Positions 1 to 8,900 of a DNA stretch of 64,000 nucleotides are shown one piece after another (the first letter of the stretch is position 1; each line of letters starts with the position of its first letter). Made by a program: the position numbers and the translations under genes. The notes under the pieces were generated by a model. The model was not told the DNA's origin. It made no database searches and saw nothing but the letters and a program-made list of their open reading frames with translations. Source of the DNA: Cyclobacteriaceae bacterium (GTDB taxonomy: Bacteria > Bacteroidota > Bacteroidia > Cytophagales > Cyclobacteriaceae); contig JAEUUI010000006.1 of NCBI GenBank assembly GCA_016786585.1, forward strand, positions 124,001-188,000, written 5' to 3'.

Positions 1-299
1 GGATCGCGTTTTAATTGTCGTTTTAAGTAAGCCTGGGCTTCCGCTGTTTCATTAAGATCCAGCAGGGTGTTTAAATAATTATTATGGATGAAGGGTATAT
101 TAATTTCATCTTTAGCAAGATCACGGTAAACTTCAACCGCTTTTTTCTTGTCGCCTTTTAAAAGGTATTCATTCGCAAGTTGTATTTCCGATTGATTTTG
201 CGAGTAGGTTGTAACGCCTGAGAGAATAAGAAGCATACACATGGGTATAGCCCTTATTATTAATGTATTTATATATATATTATAATTATTATTAGTCAT
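1..299 (-). CDS. TPR-type secreted protein, 5' part only
   Basis: An open frame enters from the left edge and begins at the ATG at 297-299; its C-terminus lies outside the window. After a hydrophobic stretch (CMLLILSGVTTYSQ) that looks like a signal peptide, the visible part is helical with TPR-like spacing (LANEYLLKGDKKKAVEVYRD, then LLDLNETAEAQAYLK). A TPR scaffold exported to the periplasm is the likeliest reading; no specific role can be named. The first 19 codons are extremely AT-rich and encode mostly Asn, Ile and Tyr. The true start may instead be the ATG at 240-242, which would leave the AT block non-coding. The gene is transcribed away from the DnaA-box cluster on its right. Confidence 0.7.
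   Translation of the reverse strand, partial: MTNNNYNIYINTLIIRAIPMCMLLILSGVTTYSQNQSEIQLANEYLLKGDKKKAVEVYRDLAKDEINIPFIHNNYLNTLLDLNETAEAQAYLKRQLKRD
254..299. other. AT-rich block, candidate DNA unwinding element
   Basis: Nearly every base is A or T, with runs of alternating TA and repeated ATT triplets. It abuts the first DnaA box at 307. It overlaps the annotated 5' end of the TPR gene, whose first 19 codons may therefore not be translated. Confidence 0.5.
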
Positions 300-306
300 G
301 TTGAAA

Positions 307-315
307 TGTGTATAA
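307..315 (-). other. DnaA box TTATACACA
   Basis: Exact match to the consensus TTATNCACA on the minus strand (TGTGTATAA on plus), immediately beside the AT-rich block. Confidence 0.6.
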
Positions 316-414
316 CTCTAGCCGCGCATGTCTTGTTTAGATCGTGTGAAATGGTTGTTTACAGTAATCTTCAATTAATCAGTTAGTTAGAACAATATCA
401 ACAATTTTTCTGAG

Positions 415-423
415 TGTGGATAA
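415..423 (-). other. DnaA box TTATCCACA
   Basis: Exact match to the strongest known DnaA box on the minus strand (TGTGGATAA on plus). Single-mismatch boxes follow at 456-464, 543-551 and 565-573. Confidence 0.65.
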
Positions 424-542
424 AAGACGTGTTGATTAAACGTAATGTTTTGATGTGTGGTTAAGTCTCGTTTTACCAACACTCAACCTATCGTTTTTCG
501 CGTTTTATGAAAATTGAAGGAAAATGTGGGGTTCTGCTTGAG

Positions 543-573
543 TTGTCCACACCGTCTTAATAAGTTATCAACA
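543..573 (+). other. pair of near-consensus DnaA boxes
   Basis: TTGTCCACA (543-551) and TTATCAACA (565-573) each differ from TTATCCACA at one base and have the opposite orientation to the boxes at 307 and 415. The second lies inside the last codons of the Ig-like lipoprotein gene. Confidence 0.45.
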
Positions 574-2266
574 GAGGTCCTAACGTCCAGTTGGCCTTTA
601 GTGAAATGTCTTTTATTCCTTTTGGATTGTGGTAATAGATAATCGGCTCCGGTTCGGTTTTAGTTGAGAAGTTACCAGGATCCCATTTCCCGTTGTTGTT
701 TAGATCTGCAATTAGCCGAAGCTGATATGTTTCGGGTGGCAGGTTTTCGAATGCAAACTTTTTCTGGTTTCGAACTTCATAAACAAGTTTACCCGTTTTT
801 GTTACAAGTTGGACGATGAAGTTGCTATTCGTTTTTACTTCTGCTTCAACAATCGCGGTTGACTCGAGTGTAATGTATTTTATTGGGGTGTTCAAGATTC
901 CCGAAGAATCCCCTTCCACTGAGATAAAAGTTTTTGGACGGGCTATCATTTGAGTAATTGCAGGCGATGCAGGTATCGGTTTGGTTGGTTTTGCGATTTG
1001 TTCTTTGCCGGCATTTTCTTTTATCCCGGGTCGCTTCATCGCAGCGGTGTCTTTTGGAAAGAGCCTGGTGAGATCGATTTTTTTACTAATTGTTAATCGT
1101 GTTTTGTTCTCGTTCCATGAGAAGTCGGTTGTTGCGAAAGGCAATTGCGTTAGTGAATCGATTTCAATGTAAATGCTGTCCGGATTGAATGTGGCAATTG
1201 GTTTGGCGAATGTTAGCTGAGCCGAGAGAATAGAATTGTTTTCATTGGCGTTTGCATACGTTATTCCCGCGGTGAACTTGTCTTTCGTTGCGTCTTTCTT
1301 AGGGAACTTGACGTACAGGAGGGTATCTACTGTAAAGTTCATACTGTCGACAGCATGGACCCTTACGCGAATGCTGTCAAGCGAAGGAAAGGTGTTAAAT
1401 ATTTTTAGTGTTGTCAGATCGGTTTCAAGAATCGAATATACTTGGGTTGAACTGTCAACTGCTGACAGGCTAAATTCCTGAAGGCTCTTTGAAAACCGCA
1501 GGTTGTAATATGCAAAGGTTTGTCTTGCGGTCATTAGCTTTAGCGGAGTGAGGTCAGCTTTGAATGTCCGGATTACCAGTGAGTCAAGGTTTTTTGTAAG
1601 GTCCAGGGGTGTTGATATGAAACCATAGGTTTCGGATTTACTGTCGACCAGCATGTTTTTGCTTTTGTCATTAAAGGCGTAGAGGAAGTACTTACCGGGC
1701 TTCAGGTTTTCCAGAGCAAACTTTCCTTTCTTATCGGTTTGCGTGATCCAGGATGCCGGGTGTTTGAAAATGTTGAAGGTGTCTGATTGTTCGGCCAGTG
1801 CAACGGTGTAACTCTTTGGAGGAATTTCTGAAATCGCGTCAATTATTTTTCCGGTGATTTTTAGCGAGTCGAGGTATGTACCGGTACTGAATGCAATTTT
1901 TTCATTAGCCGGATTTTTTTCTGTGAGATCCTGAACGGCTTCCCGTAGGTTAACGGTATAGGTTGTATTGGCCTGCAGGCGTTGCTTTAATTGTATCGTT
2001 ACTCGGTTCTTGTTAAAGGTTACTTCAAAGTCTTTTCCAACGCTGGGTGTTATAATAATCTGTTCGCGCGGATTGTTTAGCTGAATTGGTTCATCAAATG
2101 ATAGTTCAATTCTGTCTCCCTGAAAATTTACCTGTTTGTGTTTAGGAAACGAGGCTCTTAGTTTCGGAGGAGTTTCATCTTTTGGTCCACCGGTAGGGGC
2201 CGTTTGTTTGGCACACTGCAGCATGACAAAACTGATAGTTAAAAAAGAAAGTAGTCTCAGTTTCAT
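557..2266 (-). CDS. Ig-like domain lipoprotein (SbsA Ig-like/Big_5 type)
   Basis: A 569-residue predicted lipoprotein. A hydrophobic signal ends in the lipobox VMLQC with the acylated Cys at residue 18. GGPKDETPP (26-34) then opens the Big_5-type Ig-like domain that characterises a large Bacteroidota family. The rest is beta-rich, with a probable carboxypeptidase-regulatory-like repeat around TGKIIDAISE and another near the C-terminus (LRLIADLNNNGKWDPG). It is presumably anchored in the outer membrane; no enzymatic residues are evident. Its ATG overlaps the stop of the upstream methyltransferase by 4 bp, so it is translationally coupled as the last gene of the leftward mnmG operon. Confidence 0.8.
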   Translation of the reverse strand: MKLRLLSFLTISFVMLQCAKQTAPTGGPKDETPPKLRASFPKHKQVNFQGDRIELSFDEPIQLNNPREQIIITPSVGKDFEVTFNKNRVTIQLKQRLQANTTYTVNLREAVQDLTEKNPANEKIAFSTGTYLDSLKITGKIIDAISEIPPKSYTVALAEQSDTFNIFKHPASWITQTDKKGKFALENLKPGKYFLYAFNDKSKNMLVDSKSETYGFISTPLDLTKNLDSLVIRTFKADLTPLKLMTARQTFAYYNLRFSKSLQEFSLSAVDSSTQVYSILETDLTTLKIFNTFPSLDSIRVRVHAVDSMNFTVDTLLYVKFPKKDATKDKFTAGITYANANENNSILSAQLTFAKPIATFNPDSIYIEIDSLTQLPFATTDFSWNENKTRLTISKKIDLTRLFPKDTAAMKRPGIKENAGKEQIAKPTKPIPASPAITQMIARPKTFISVEGDSSGILNTPIKYITLESTAIVEAEVKTNSNFIVQLVTKTGKLVYEVRNQKKFAFENLPPETYQLRLIADLNNNGKWDPGNFSTKTEPEPIIYYHNPKGIKDISLKANWTLGPLLITY

Positions 2267-3147
2267 GAATGCTGTGCTATATAGATAAGGCTTGAATAGT
2301 TGTCAGACCCGGCAGCTGCGTTTGATTTCAGGCCAGATAGAAATCCCTTTGCCATAGTTGCCACAGATGTTTTTGTATTGCTGCGGTAATTTTCACTAAG
2401 CATGCTTACATAAAAAGCATCCAGCTTCATTGGAACAGTTTTTCTTAAGGTCAGCCCGTTAGAGTTTAAAAGCTGGGCCATGCTCTTTTTCGAAAAATGC
2501 CAAAGATGCCGGGGTACATCAAAGCCTGCCCATAGGTTGCCATACTGTTCAGCATCGGTAGATTCATAATTCGGAACAGCAATAAATATAGTGCCATCTT
2601 TTTTAAGATGTTCTTTCAACGTGTTGATCGTATATACGAGATCCGGAACATGTTCTACGACATGCCAGGCAGTGATGATATCGTACGTATTTTTAATTGT
2701 CTCGAGTTCGGAGTGTATTTTCTGACTGGTATTTTCTTCCGCTTTTTGTCGTGCTACTGGCGAGGGTTCGATACCCTCGACCGCCCACTTGTGTTTTTTA
2801 AGAGTCGCAAGAAACTCACCGGTTCCGCAACCAAAGTCTAGTGCTAACCCCGGCTTGCTGTAGGTACCGACAAGCTTCGCTTTTTGATTGAGTGCAAAGT
2901 TGCGGGCTGTTTTATAAAGCGGGCCCATGAGCCCAGAAGATTTTCCGGAATGGGAGATGTATTCTTCCGACAGGTAATAGTCGCCAAGTTTTTCCGTTTC
3001 CGGCCTGGGAGTGGTTATCGCGAGCGCGCAGTTTTCACAACGAACTACCTGAAATGTTTCATGTGAAACAGTAAAATCCTGACAAGTTCTGAAAGGTACT
3101 AAAGACCGGCTTTGGCAAACCGGGCATTCATTGATATCCACCATCAC
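2263..3147 (-). CDS. class I SAM-dependent methyltransferase with N-terminal zinc ribbon
   Basis: A 294-residue protein. Two CxxC pairs (Cys 8/11 and 37/40) form a small zinc-binding module of the kind found before C-methyltransferase-like proteins. The Rossmann methyltransferase domain follows, with SAM motif I ALDFGCGTGEFL (101-112) and a later motif around ITAWHVVEHV, typical of the Methyltransf_23 group. The substrate cannot be read; many relatives act on sugars or cell-envelope metabolites. It overlaps mnmG upstream (ATG at 3145-3147, mnmG stop at 3144-3146) and the lipoprotein downstream by 4 bp. A parS-like palindrome sits inside its 5' coding region. Confidence 0.85.
   Translation of the reverse strand: MMVDINECPVCQSRSLVPFRTCQDFTVSHETFQVVRCENCALAITTPRPETEKLGDYYLSEEYISHSGKSSGLMGPLYKTARNFALNQKAKLVGTYSKPGLALDFGCGTGEFLATLKKHKWAVEGIEPSPVARQKAEENTSQKIHSELETIKNTYDIITAWHVVEHVPDLVYTINTLKEHLKKDGTIFIAVPNYESTDAEQYGNLWAGFDVPRHLWHFSKKSMAQLLNSNGLTLRKTVPMKLDAFYVSMLSENYRSNTKTSVATMAKGFLSGLKSNAAAGSDNYSSLIYIAQHS
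3055..3070. other. parS-like ParB binding site 1
   Basis: TGTTTCATGTGAAACA matches the widely conserved parS consensus TGTTTCACGTGAAACA at 15 of 16 positions. The site lies within the methyltransferase coding sequence; intragenic parS sites are usual in other bacteria. Confidence 0.7.
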
Positions 3148-5006
3148 TTGCCAAGATAGATAGTTAGGATGGAAATGTCGGCAGGCGACACTCCACTGAT
3201 GCGGGATGCCTGGCCGATGGTTTCGGGGCGGATTTTTTTCAATTTTTCCCTGCCTTCGGATGAAAGCGCTTTTACCCGATCGTAATCGAAGTCAGGAAGG
3301 ATTTTATACGTGTCTAAGCTTCCGATTTTTTCGGCCAGCTTTTGTTCGCGATCAATGTAGCTTTCATACTTCACGCCAATCTCAACTTGTTCCTGTATCT
3401 CCTGCGAATATTTGTCAAAGATTGCTGCGATTTCAGGATTGATGGCTTTGAATTCCGACAAGCCAATTTGCGGGCGCCTCAGTAAATTAACTGCAGCAAC
3501 CTTCTCCTGTATTGTAGATGTGTTCAGATTTTCAAGTCCTGCATTTACGGTTTCCGGCTCTACTTTAATTTTCGTTAATTCTTCGGTAAGTCGCTTAATG
3601 TCGTTTCGTTTGTCGATCAGTTTTTCCAAACGGGTATCATCAGCGAGTCCAAGTTTGTGGCCCATTTGAGTTAGTCGTAGGTCGGCATTATCCTGACGTA
3701 GCAGAATTCTGTACTCCGCGCGCGAGGTAAACATTCGGTAAGGTTCCTGGGTACCTTTGTTTACGAGGTCGTCAATCAACACACCGATATACGCATCCGA
3801 TCTTTTTAAAATAAAGGGGTCTTTCTCATGTACTTTGTTATGGGCGTTAATTCCGGCCATAAGTCCCTGACAGGCAGCCTCTTCATAGCCAGTCGTGCCG
3901 TTGATCTGACCTGCAAAATACAGATTATCAATTAGTTGCGTTTCTAATGTAAGCTTTAGCTGCGTTGGCGGAAAGAAATCATATTCGATTGCATAGCCAG
4001 GCCTGAACATCTTAGCATTTTCAAAGCCCGGGATTTTTCTCAGAGCCTCGTGCTGTACATTTTCAGGTAGAGACGTTGAAAACCCGTTGACATAAATTTC
4101 AACGGTGTTCCAGCCTTCAGGCTCAACAAAGATTTGATGTCGGTCGCGTTCAGCAAAGCGATTGATCTTATCTTCAATCGATGGGCAGTATCTCGGGCCG
4201 AGCCCTTTAATACGTCCGCTGAACATGGGGGACTTTTCAAATCCTTCTCTCAATTCAGCGTGTACACTTTCGTTGGTGTAGGTTATCCAGCAGCTCACTT
4301 GTTTTTCAAGAGGCTTGGTCTCGGAGTACGAAAACTTTCCGGGTTTCTCGTCACCAGGCTGCTCTTCCATTTTCGAATAGTCGAGCGAGCGACCGTCAAC
4401 TCTTGGAGGTGTTCCGGTTTTCATTCGCCCGGATTCAAATCCCAGAGAGACGAGTTGTTCAGTTAGCCCGGTTGCAGATTTCTCACCCGTTCGCCCTCCG
4501 CCAAAGTTCTTTTCACCGATGTGGATTTTTCCATTCAGGAAGGTACCGTTTGTTAGAACTACAGCCTTTCCTTTTATCTCCAGTCCGAGGGCGGTTTTTA
4601 TTCCAACCGCTCTCCCATCCTTTACAAGAATCTCTTTGGCCATTTCTTGCCAGAAGTCAACATTGGGAATGGCTTCGAGGGCTAATCGCCATTCTTCGGC
4701 AAACCGCATTCGGTCATTTTGTGTACGGGGGCTCCACATTGCAGGACCTTTCGACATGTTGAGCATCCGGAACTGAATCATGGATTTGTCTGACACAATT
4801 CCTGACTGTCCGCCCAGCGCATCTATCTCCCGTACAATTTGACCCTTTGCCACACCCCCCATCGCAGGGTTACATGACATCTGGGCGATGGTGCCCATAT
4901 TCATAGTCACTAACAGGACTTTCGAGCCCATTTTGGCAGCGGCAGCAGCAGCCTCACAGCCGGCATGTCCGGCCCCAACAACAATTACATCGTATTCTGG
5001 TAGCAT
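3144..5006 (-). CDS. mnmG: tRNA uridine-34 carboxymethylaminomethyl modification enzyme MnmG
   Basis: MnmG (GidA) works with MnmE to install the cmnm5 group on U34 of several tRNAs, using FAD, NADH, methylene-THF and glycine. The protein (620 residues from the chosen start) shows the FAD-binding GAGHAG at 11-16, the signatures GGGRTGEKSATGL and GPRYCPSIEDKI, and a C-terminal helical domain that binds MnmE. The ATG at 5004-5006 gives the canonical N-terminus MLPEYDVIVVGAGHAG; a longer reading from 5051 would run through a parS-like site and DnaA-like boxes and is unlikely. It follows ybeY and precedes the methyltransferase. gidA genes often flank replication origins. Confidence 0.97.
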   Translation of the reverse strand: MLPEYDVIVVGAGHAGCEAAAAAAKMGSKVLLVTMNMGTIAQMSCNPAMGGVAKGQIVREIDALGGQSGIVSDKSMIQFRMLNMSKGPAMWSPRTQNDRMRFAEEWRLALEAIPNVDFWQEMAKEILVKDGRAVGIKTALGLEIKGKAVVLTNGTFLNGKIHIGEKNFGGGRTGEKSATGLTEQLVSLGFESGRMKTGTPPRVDGRSLDYSKMEEQPGDEKPGKFSYSETKPLEKQVSCWITYTNESVHAELREGFEKSPMFSGRIKGLGPRYCPSIEDKINRFAERDRHQIFVEPEGWNTVEIYVNGFSTSLPENVQHEALRKIPGFENAKMFRPGYAIEYDFFPPTQLKLTLETQLIDNLYFAGQINGTTGYEEAACQGLMAGINAHNKVHEKDPFILKRSDAYIGVLIDDLVNKGTQEPYRMFTSRAEYRILLRQDNADLRLTQMGHKLGLADDTRLEKLIDKRNDIKRLTEELTKIKVEPETVNAGLENLNTSTIQEKVAAVNLLRRPQIGLSEFKAINPEIAAIFDKYSQEIQEQVEIGVKYESYIDREQKLAEKIGSLDTYKILPDFDYDRVKALSSEGREKLKKIRPETIGQASRISGVSPADISILTIYLGK

Positions 5007-5012
5007 AATTTT

Positions 5013-5028
5013 AGTTCCACGTGGAACT
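5013..5028. other. parS-like ParB binding site 2
   Basis: AGTTCCACGTGGAACT is a perfect 16-bp palindrome whose core GTTCCACGTGGAAC is a well-known variant of bacterial parS. It lies just upstream of the mnmG start. Confidence 0.75.
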
Positions 5029-5054
5029 TGGTGTATTCCACATTTCCACAAGCT

Positions 5055-5063
5055 TTATCCACA
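5055..5063 (+). other. DnaA box TTATCCACA upstream of mnmG
   Basis: An exact consensus DnaA box, preceded by two further TTCCACA motifs (5036-5042 and 5044-5050) and flanked on both sides by parS-like sites. It may bind DnaA as a secondary cluster or regulate mnmG. Confidence 0.55.
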
Positions 5064-5068
5064 GTGAA

Positions 5069-5084
5069 CGTTTCACGTGGAACG
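5069..5084. other. parS-like ParB binding site 3
   Basis: CGTTTCACGTGGAACG is palindromic except for one base pair and combines the two known half-site variants GTTTCAC and GTTCCAC. It lies between the mnmG start and the ybeY stop. Confidence 0.65.
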
Positions 5085-5086
5085 GC

Positions 5087-5509
5087 TTACTTCAGCAAAG
5101 ATAGGCAAGCATCCTCTTTTTCGCGCATCGCGGTTTTTTCTGCCTTTGTCTTATCGTTAAAGCCAAGCAGGTGTAAAACCCCGTGAATGATTACACGGTT
5201 CAGTTCGGTCGGGAAATCTGTCTGGAAAGTTTCAGCATTCTCGCGAACGCGATCGACACTAATATAGATTTCACCTTCAATTTCCGTTTTGGAGGGATTG
5301 TAATTGAAAGTGATAATGTCAGTGTACGTTCTATGCTTCAGAAACTGAATATTCATTTCGCGGAGGTACTCATCCGTACAGAAAACATAATTCAGCGATC
5401 GGAGGGATTTACCCTCCTTCTTGATCACCTTTCGTATCCAGGTGGATGTTTTAACAGGATTTTTGAGCTTGAAGCGGGGCTTCTGGGAGAAATAACTAAT
5501 CCCCGCCAT
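5087..5509 (-). CDS. ybeY: endoribonuclease YbeY (rRNA maturation)
   Basis: YbeY is a metal-dependent RNase involved in 16S rRNA 3'-end processing and ribosome quality control. The 140-residue protein has the expected GEIYIS strand (79-84) and the metal site HGVLHLLGFND beginning at His109. The usual third ligand of HxxxHxxxxxH is Asp119 here; as I recall this is common in the phylum, so I do not read it as inactivation. The start overlaps the stop of the upstream ATP-binding protein by one base (TGATG), indicating coupling. mnmG follows after an 80-bp gap holding parS-like and DnaA-like sites. Confidence 0.92.
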   Translation of the reverse strand: MAGISYFSQKPRFKLKNPVKTSTWIRKVIKKEGKSLRSLNYVFCTDEYLREMNIQFLKHRTYTDIITFNYNPSKTEIEGEIYISVDRVRENAETFQTDFPTELNRVIIHGVLHLLGFNDKTKAEKTAMREKEDACLSLLK

Positions 5510-5913
5510 CAGGAATTCATGTAGAAACTCAATTCTACCGTTTTTCCGTTTTCACGGAATTCAACTTCGTCTGAAAGGTGTTTCATCAGAAATATTCCAC
5601 GACCGCCCGGCTTCTCCAGATTTTCAGGTGCGGTTGGATCGGGCAGAAGTTCATAGTTAAATCCCGGCCCCTCGTCCTTTACAATAAACTTCAGAAGATT
5701 GTCATGCAGCGTAAGGCTCAGGAATACATTTTTAGCAGAGTTCCCTGCATTGCCGTGGCGGATAGCATTGTTCACGGCTTCTGTAACCGCGATCATGATG
5801 TTTCCATAAAGATCTTCATCCAGGTGAAAACGCTCTTTCGCGTTATCAATAAAACTCTCAATCATCCGAATGTTTTCAACAATTGAGGGAATCTGGATAC
5901 TTATGGTGTTCAT
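5509..5913 (-). CDS. RsbW-like anti-sigma/serine kinase ATP-binding protein
   Basis: A 134-residue stand-alone GHKL ATPase domain. The N-box EAVNNAIRHG (45-54), G1 box DEGPGF (80-85) and G2 region GGRGIFLM (103-110) are intact, so ATP binding is expected. Relatives (RsbW/SpoIIAB) are switch kinases that sequester sigma factors and phosphorylate STAS anti-anti-sigma proteins. No partner gene lies nearby, so the target is unknown. It sits 5 bp after the DUF4175 gene and one base into ybeY, inside the same leftward operon. Confidence 0.85.
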   Translation of the reverse strand: MNTISIQIPSIVENIRMIESFIDNAKERFHLDEDLYGNIMIAVTEAVNNAIRHGNAGNSAKNVFLSLTLHDNLLKFIVKDEGPGFNYELLPDPTAPENLEKPGGRGIFLMKHLSDEVEFRENGKTVELSFYMNS

Positions 5914-5918
5914 CTCTT

Positions 5919-8900
5919 TTATTTATTGCCTATCCGCTTGAAGTATTCACTTACCTCCTTCTTATAGTAAGGAAACAGCTTGGGCGGTACGGTTTTTAAC
6001 AATTCTACTTCTTTTTCCTTTAAACGTAAATATTCTTCAACTGCAGGCGGAATTTCTTTTTCGTGATCTTTCGCGGTCTCTCCTTTTCGTTTGTCATCCA
6101 GATCCTGTTCGCGCATTGACTTTTCTGATTCGAGTAGCCGCGTGAGAATTTCCTTTTGCCGTTCGATCAACTTATCTGTTAACTGCTTGTTCACTAGTTC
6201 TGTTTCGGTTTCTTCCATTTTTTGTGAAAGATCTCCGCCCGGAAGCTTGCCGCCATTTTCATTTTTCATTTTCTCCTGCATCTCTTGCAGCGCCCTGCGA
6301 ATTCTTTCCTGCTCTGCAGCCATCTCAGCAAGTTCTTCCGATAATTCGCGACCCTGTTTACCGCTACCTTTTAATTCTTCAATTCGTTGATTTAGCTGTT
6401 GCTGCATTTGACCGAGACTTTGCTTTCCGCCTTTCGATTTTCCTTTTCCGGGTTTAGCATTTTTCATCATTTCCATCATCTGATCGAAATGACTGTCGAG
6501 CATCAGCGCAAGATTATTAATAGCGGTCATACTGAATTGCATCTCAGTTGATGCCTGCTGGCGTCTGCGTTCCTTGTTGGCTTCAATCACCTTATCAACC
6601 CGGGTGTTGAGTTCTGTAACTTCGCGCGTCACGAAGGAACTCATCATTGCGTCCTTTTTACTAAGCTCTAATAAGCTGTCTTCCAGCACTTTAATATCAT
6701 CTTTCAGTTTAAGTTGCTGTTGTGCGAGCACGTTAAAGCGCGGATCATTTTGTTCCAGCTCACGGAAATTTTTGATCAGATTTTCCTGGTCGAATGAAAT
6801 TTTAATCAGGCCATGAACAATCTGCCGCAGCGACTCCAGATTCTGCATCTCCATTTCCATCTGCATGGAATTTTGAGAATCCTCCATTTGTTGCTGCATT
6901 TGCTGCATTTGTTGAATTGCCTTTTTCTGCGATTCTTTTGCCTTCGAAGGTGAATTTTGCTTTAGGTTTTGCTCACTTTCCTGCTGCGATTTTTCAACGT
7001 TTTCCGACTTTTCCTTTTCAGGTGCCCCATTTTCATTCAATTCTTTGCCCAGTTTTCTTAATTCTTCGAGTTTTTCCTCCGTTTTTTTGAAGTTTTCACT
7101 CAATTTTTGCTGCTCTTTTGCGAGCTCCTGGCTCTTTTCTTCTTTCGACTGAGAGCCGGACTTGTTTTCACTCTCTTTTGACTGCTCGCCAGTTTTGTCA
7201 CTATTTTTTGAATCCTCCTTTTTCGAATCGCCTTTCTGATTCTTATCTCCGGACTCCTTTTCATTCTTGTCCCCGGATTCTTTCTTGCCGGACTTCTCCG
7301 ACTGCTTTTCTAGCTCTTCGGTTTTTTTCTGCAGCGCCTCCTGGGCCTCCTTCTTTTCTTTTAGGTCGGCAATTGCCTGCTCAAACTTGTAGTCGTACTG
7401 CAATTGTTTGAAGAGTTCGAGTGTACGCTCAAGTTCCTTCTCAAGATTTTTCGAACTTTGATTCAGCTTGTCTAGGTTCCGCTGGAGCTGTTGCGGATCA
7501 TTTTTTTCTCGCAAGAGTTTCTCAAGCTCTTCCATTAACTTCTTTGTTTCATCATCCAGCAACTCATCCATGAGTTTCTGAATCTGTTCGGCCTTCTCGC
7601 GAAGGCGCTCGTCTTGCTCGGTGAAAGTTTCCTTCTTTTGTTCGAGAAGTTTGTTCTGCTCTTTCATCTGGTTGATCATCTGATCGAGCTTCTTTTTCTG
7701 TTCGAGGATGTTTTCAATTTTCTTTTCATCCTGCCAGTCGAGCGACTGCTTGCCTTTCAGCTTCTGGTTCAGATCTTCAACCTGTTTCTGAAATTCATCG
7801 GCCTTTTTCGCGCTTTGTTCAATCTTGCTTTCTGTTTGCGATTGGGTTTTCGAAATATCCGTCACCAGCTGATCCTTGTCGGGGATGAAAAATGTGTACA
7901 TCGCGGAGCGCGTGGACTTACGTCCGTTAACGCCATCGTTATCCCACGTCTGTAAAAAATACTCAAGTTGCTGGCCGGGTTTAAGGCTGAGTGTATCCAG
8001 GCTCCAGTTGTAAAAGAAACTTTGCTGCTGCTGATTGTAGGAAACAGGAATGTTGACGGTACGCTGCGTGATTATTTTTTGCTGCTCATCTTTCACGTGA
8101 AACTGGAGGCTCAATTGTGTGATGCCATAATCATCGGCAGTGATACCGCTCAGAATAATGCGCTTGTATAAAACAGAGTCTCTGAAATTATTGATCGTAA
8201 GTTGGGGGTACTGATCTTTGATCACATCAACCGCATAGAAAATCCTGTCTTTGTTCTGGCTTTGTTCATTTCGCAGAAAAACCTCGTATTGGTCGGGGTT
8301 ACGAAATTGACGAGAGTGGATAAATGATTGATTATCAGTTAATTGAAGATCTATTTTCGAACTGTCGGAAGCGAAGATCATCGAAACACTGGTCGCATTG
8401 GCCGTGTTGAGCCGCCACGTGACTAATGTGCCTTCCGGAATTTCCAGGTTGCCGGCATTAATCAGTCGTTCATTTTTCCGCTGAAGATATTTTGGGTATT
8501 GAAGTTCAATCCCCAGCTGAGTTAGCTCGGGCCGATTAGCCAGCGTGATTTCGAAATTACCCGAATAATATCCGGCTGCTTCGAGCTGAAAAGATTTTGG
8601 CTGCTGAAGTTTTTCAAACGTGTATTGAAACAATCCCGCCTGAAGCGTTTCCATCTTCAGGTGCTGGCTGCCAATTACTAGATATGCTTCCTCCGGTACC
8701 GCATCGCCTTCCAGCGATAGTCGGAGCGTAAAATCTTCATTGAAGAAGCCAATCAGATTTTTGTTCTGAATATTAAAGTTGAAGGGTGCCTGTGGTGAAT
8801 ACTGCTGATTAAAATTGACGATTCGTGTGGCACTTTGTGTAATGATCGTTTTGTTGATTAGCAGGATAACCAAAATTATCCCGACAGGAATTGCCAGATA

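Larger units (their letters stand above)
242..575. other. candidate chromosomal replication origin (oriC)
   Basis: This mostly non-coding stretch separates two genes transcribed leftward. It contains an AT-only-like block (254-299) followed by five DnaA-box-like 9-mers: exact matches to TTATNCACA at 307-315 and 415-423 (both on the minus strand), and single-mismatch versions at 456-464, 543-551 and 565-573. On the minus strand the first box is followed after 12 nt by repeated TAA/TTA triplets, reminiscent of the DnaA-trio arrangement described in Bacillus. mnmG (gidA), a frequent oriC neighbour, and four parS-like palindromes lie within 8 kb. The architecture is seen directly; origin function is inferred. 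Confidence 0.6.

Noticed and set aside
5155-5185. Loss of the third metal-binding His in YbeY as a sign of inactivation
   Set aside because: I recall the same Asp in many Bacteroidota YbeY proteins; the fold and other ligands are intact.
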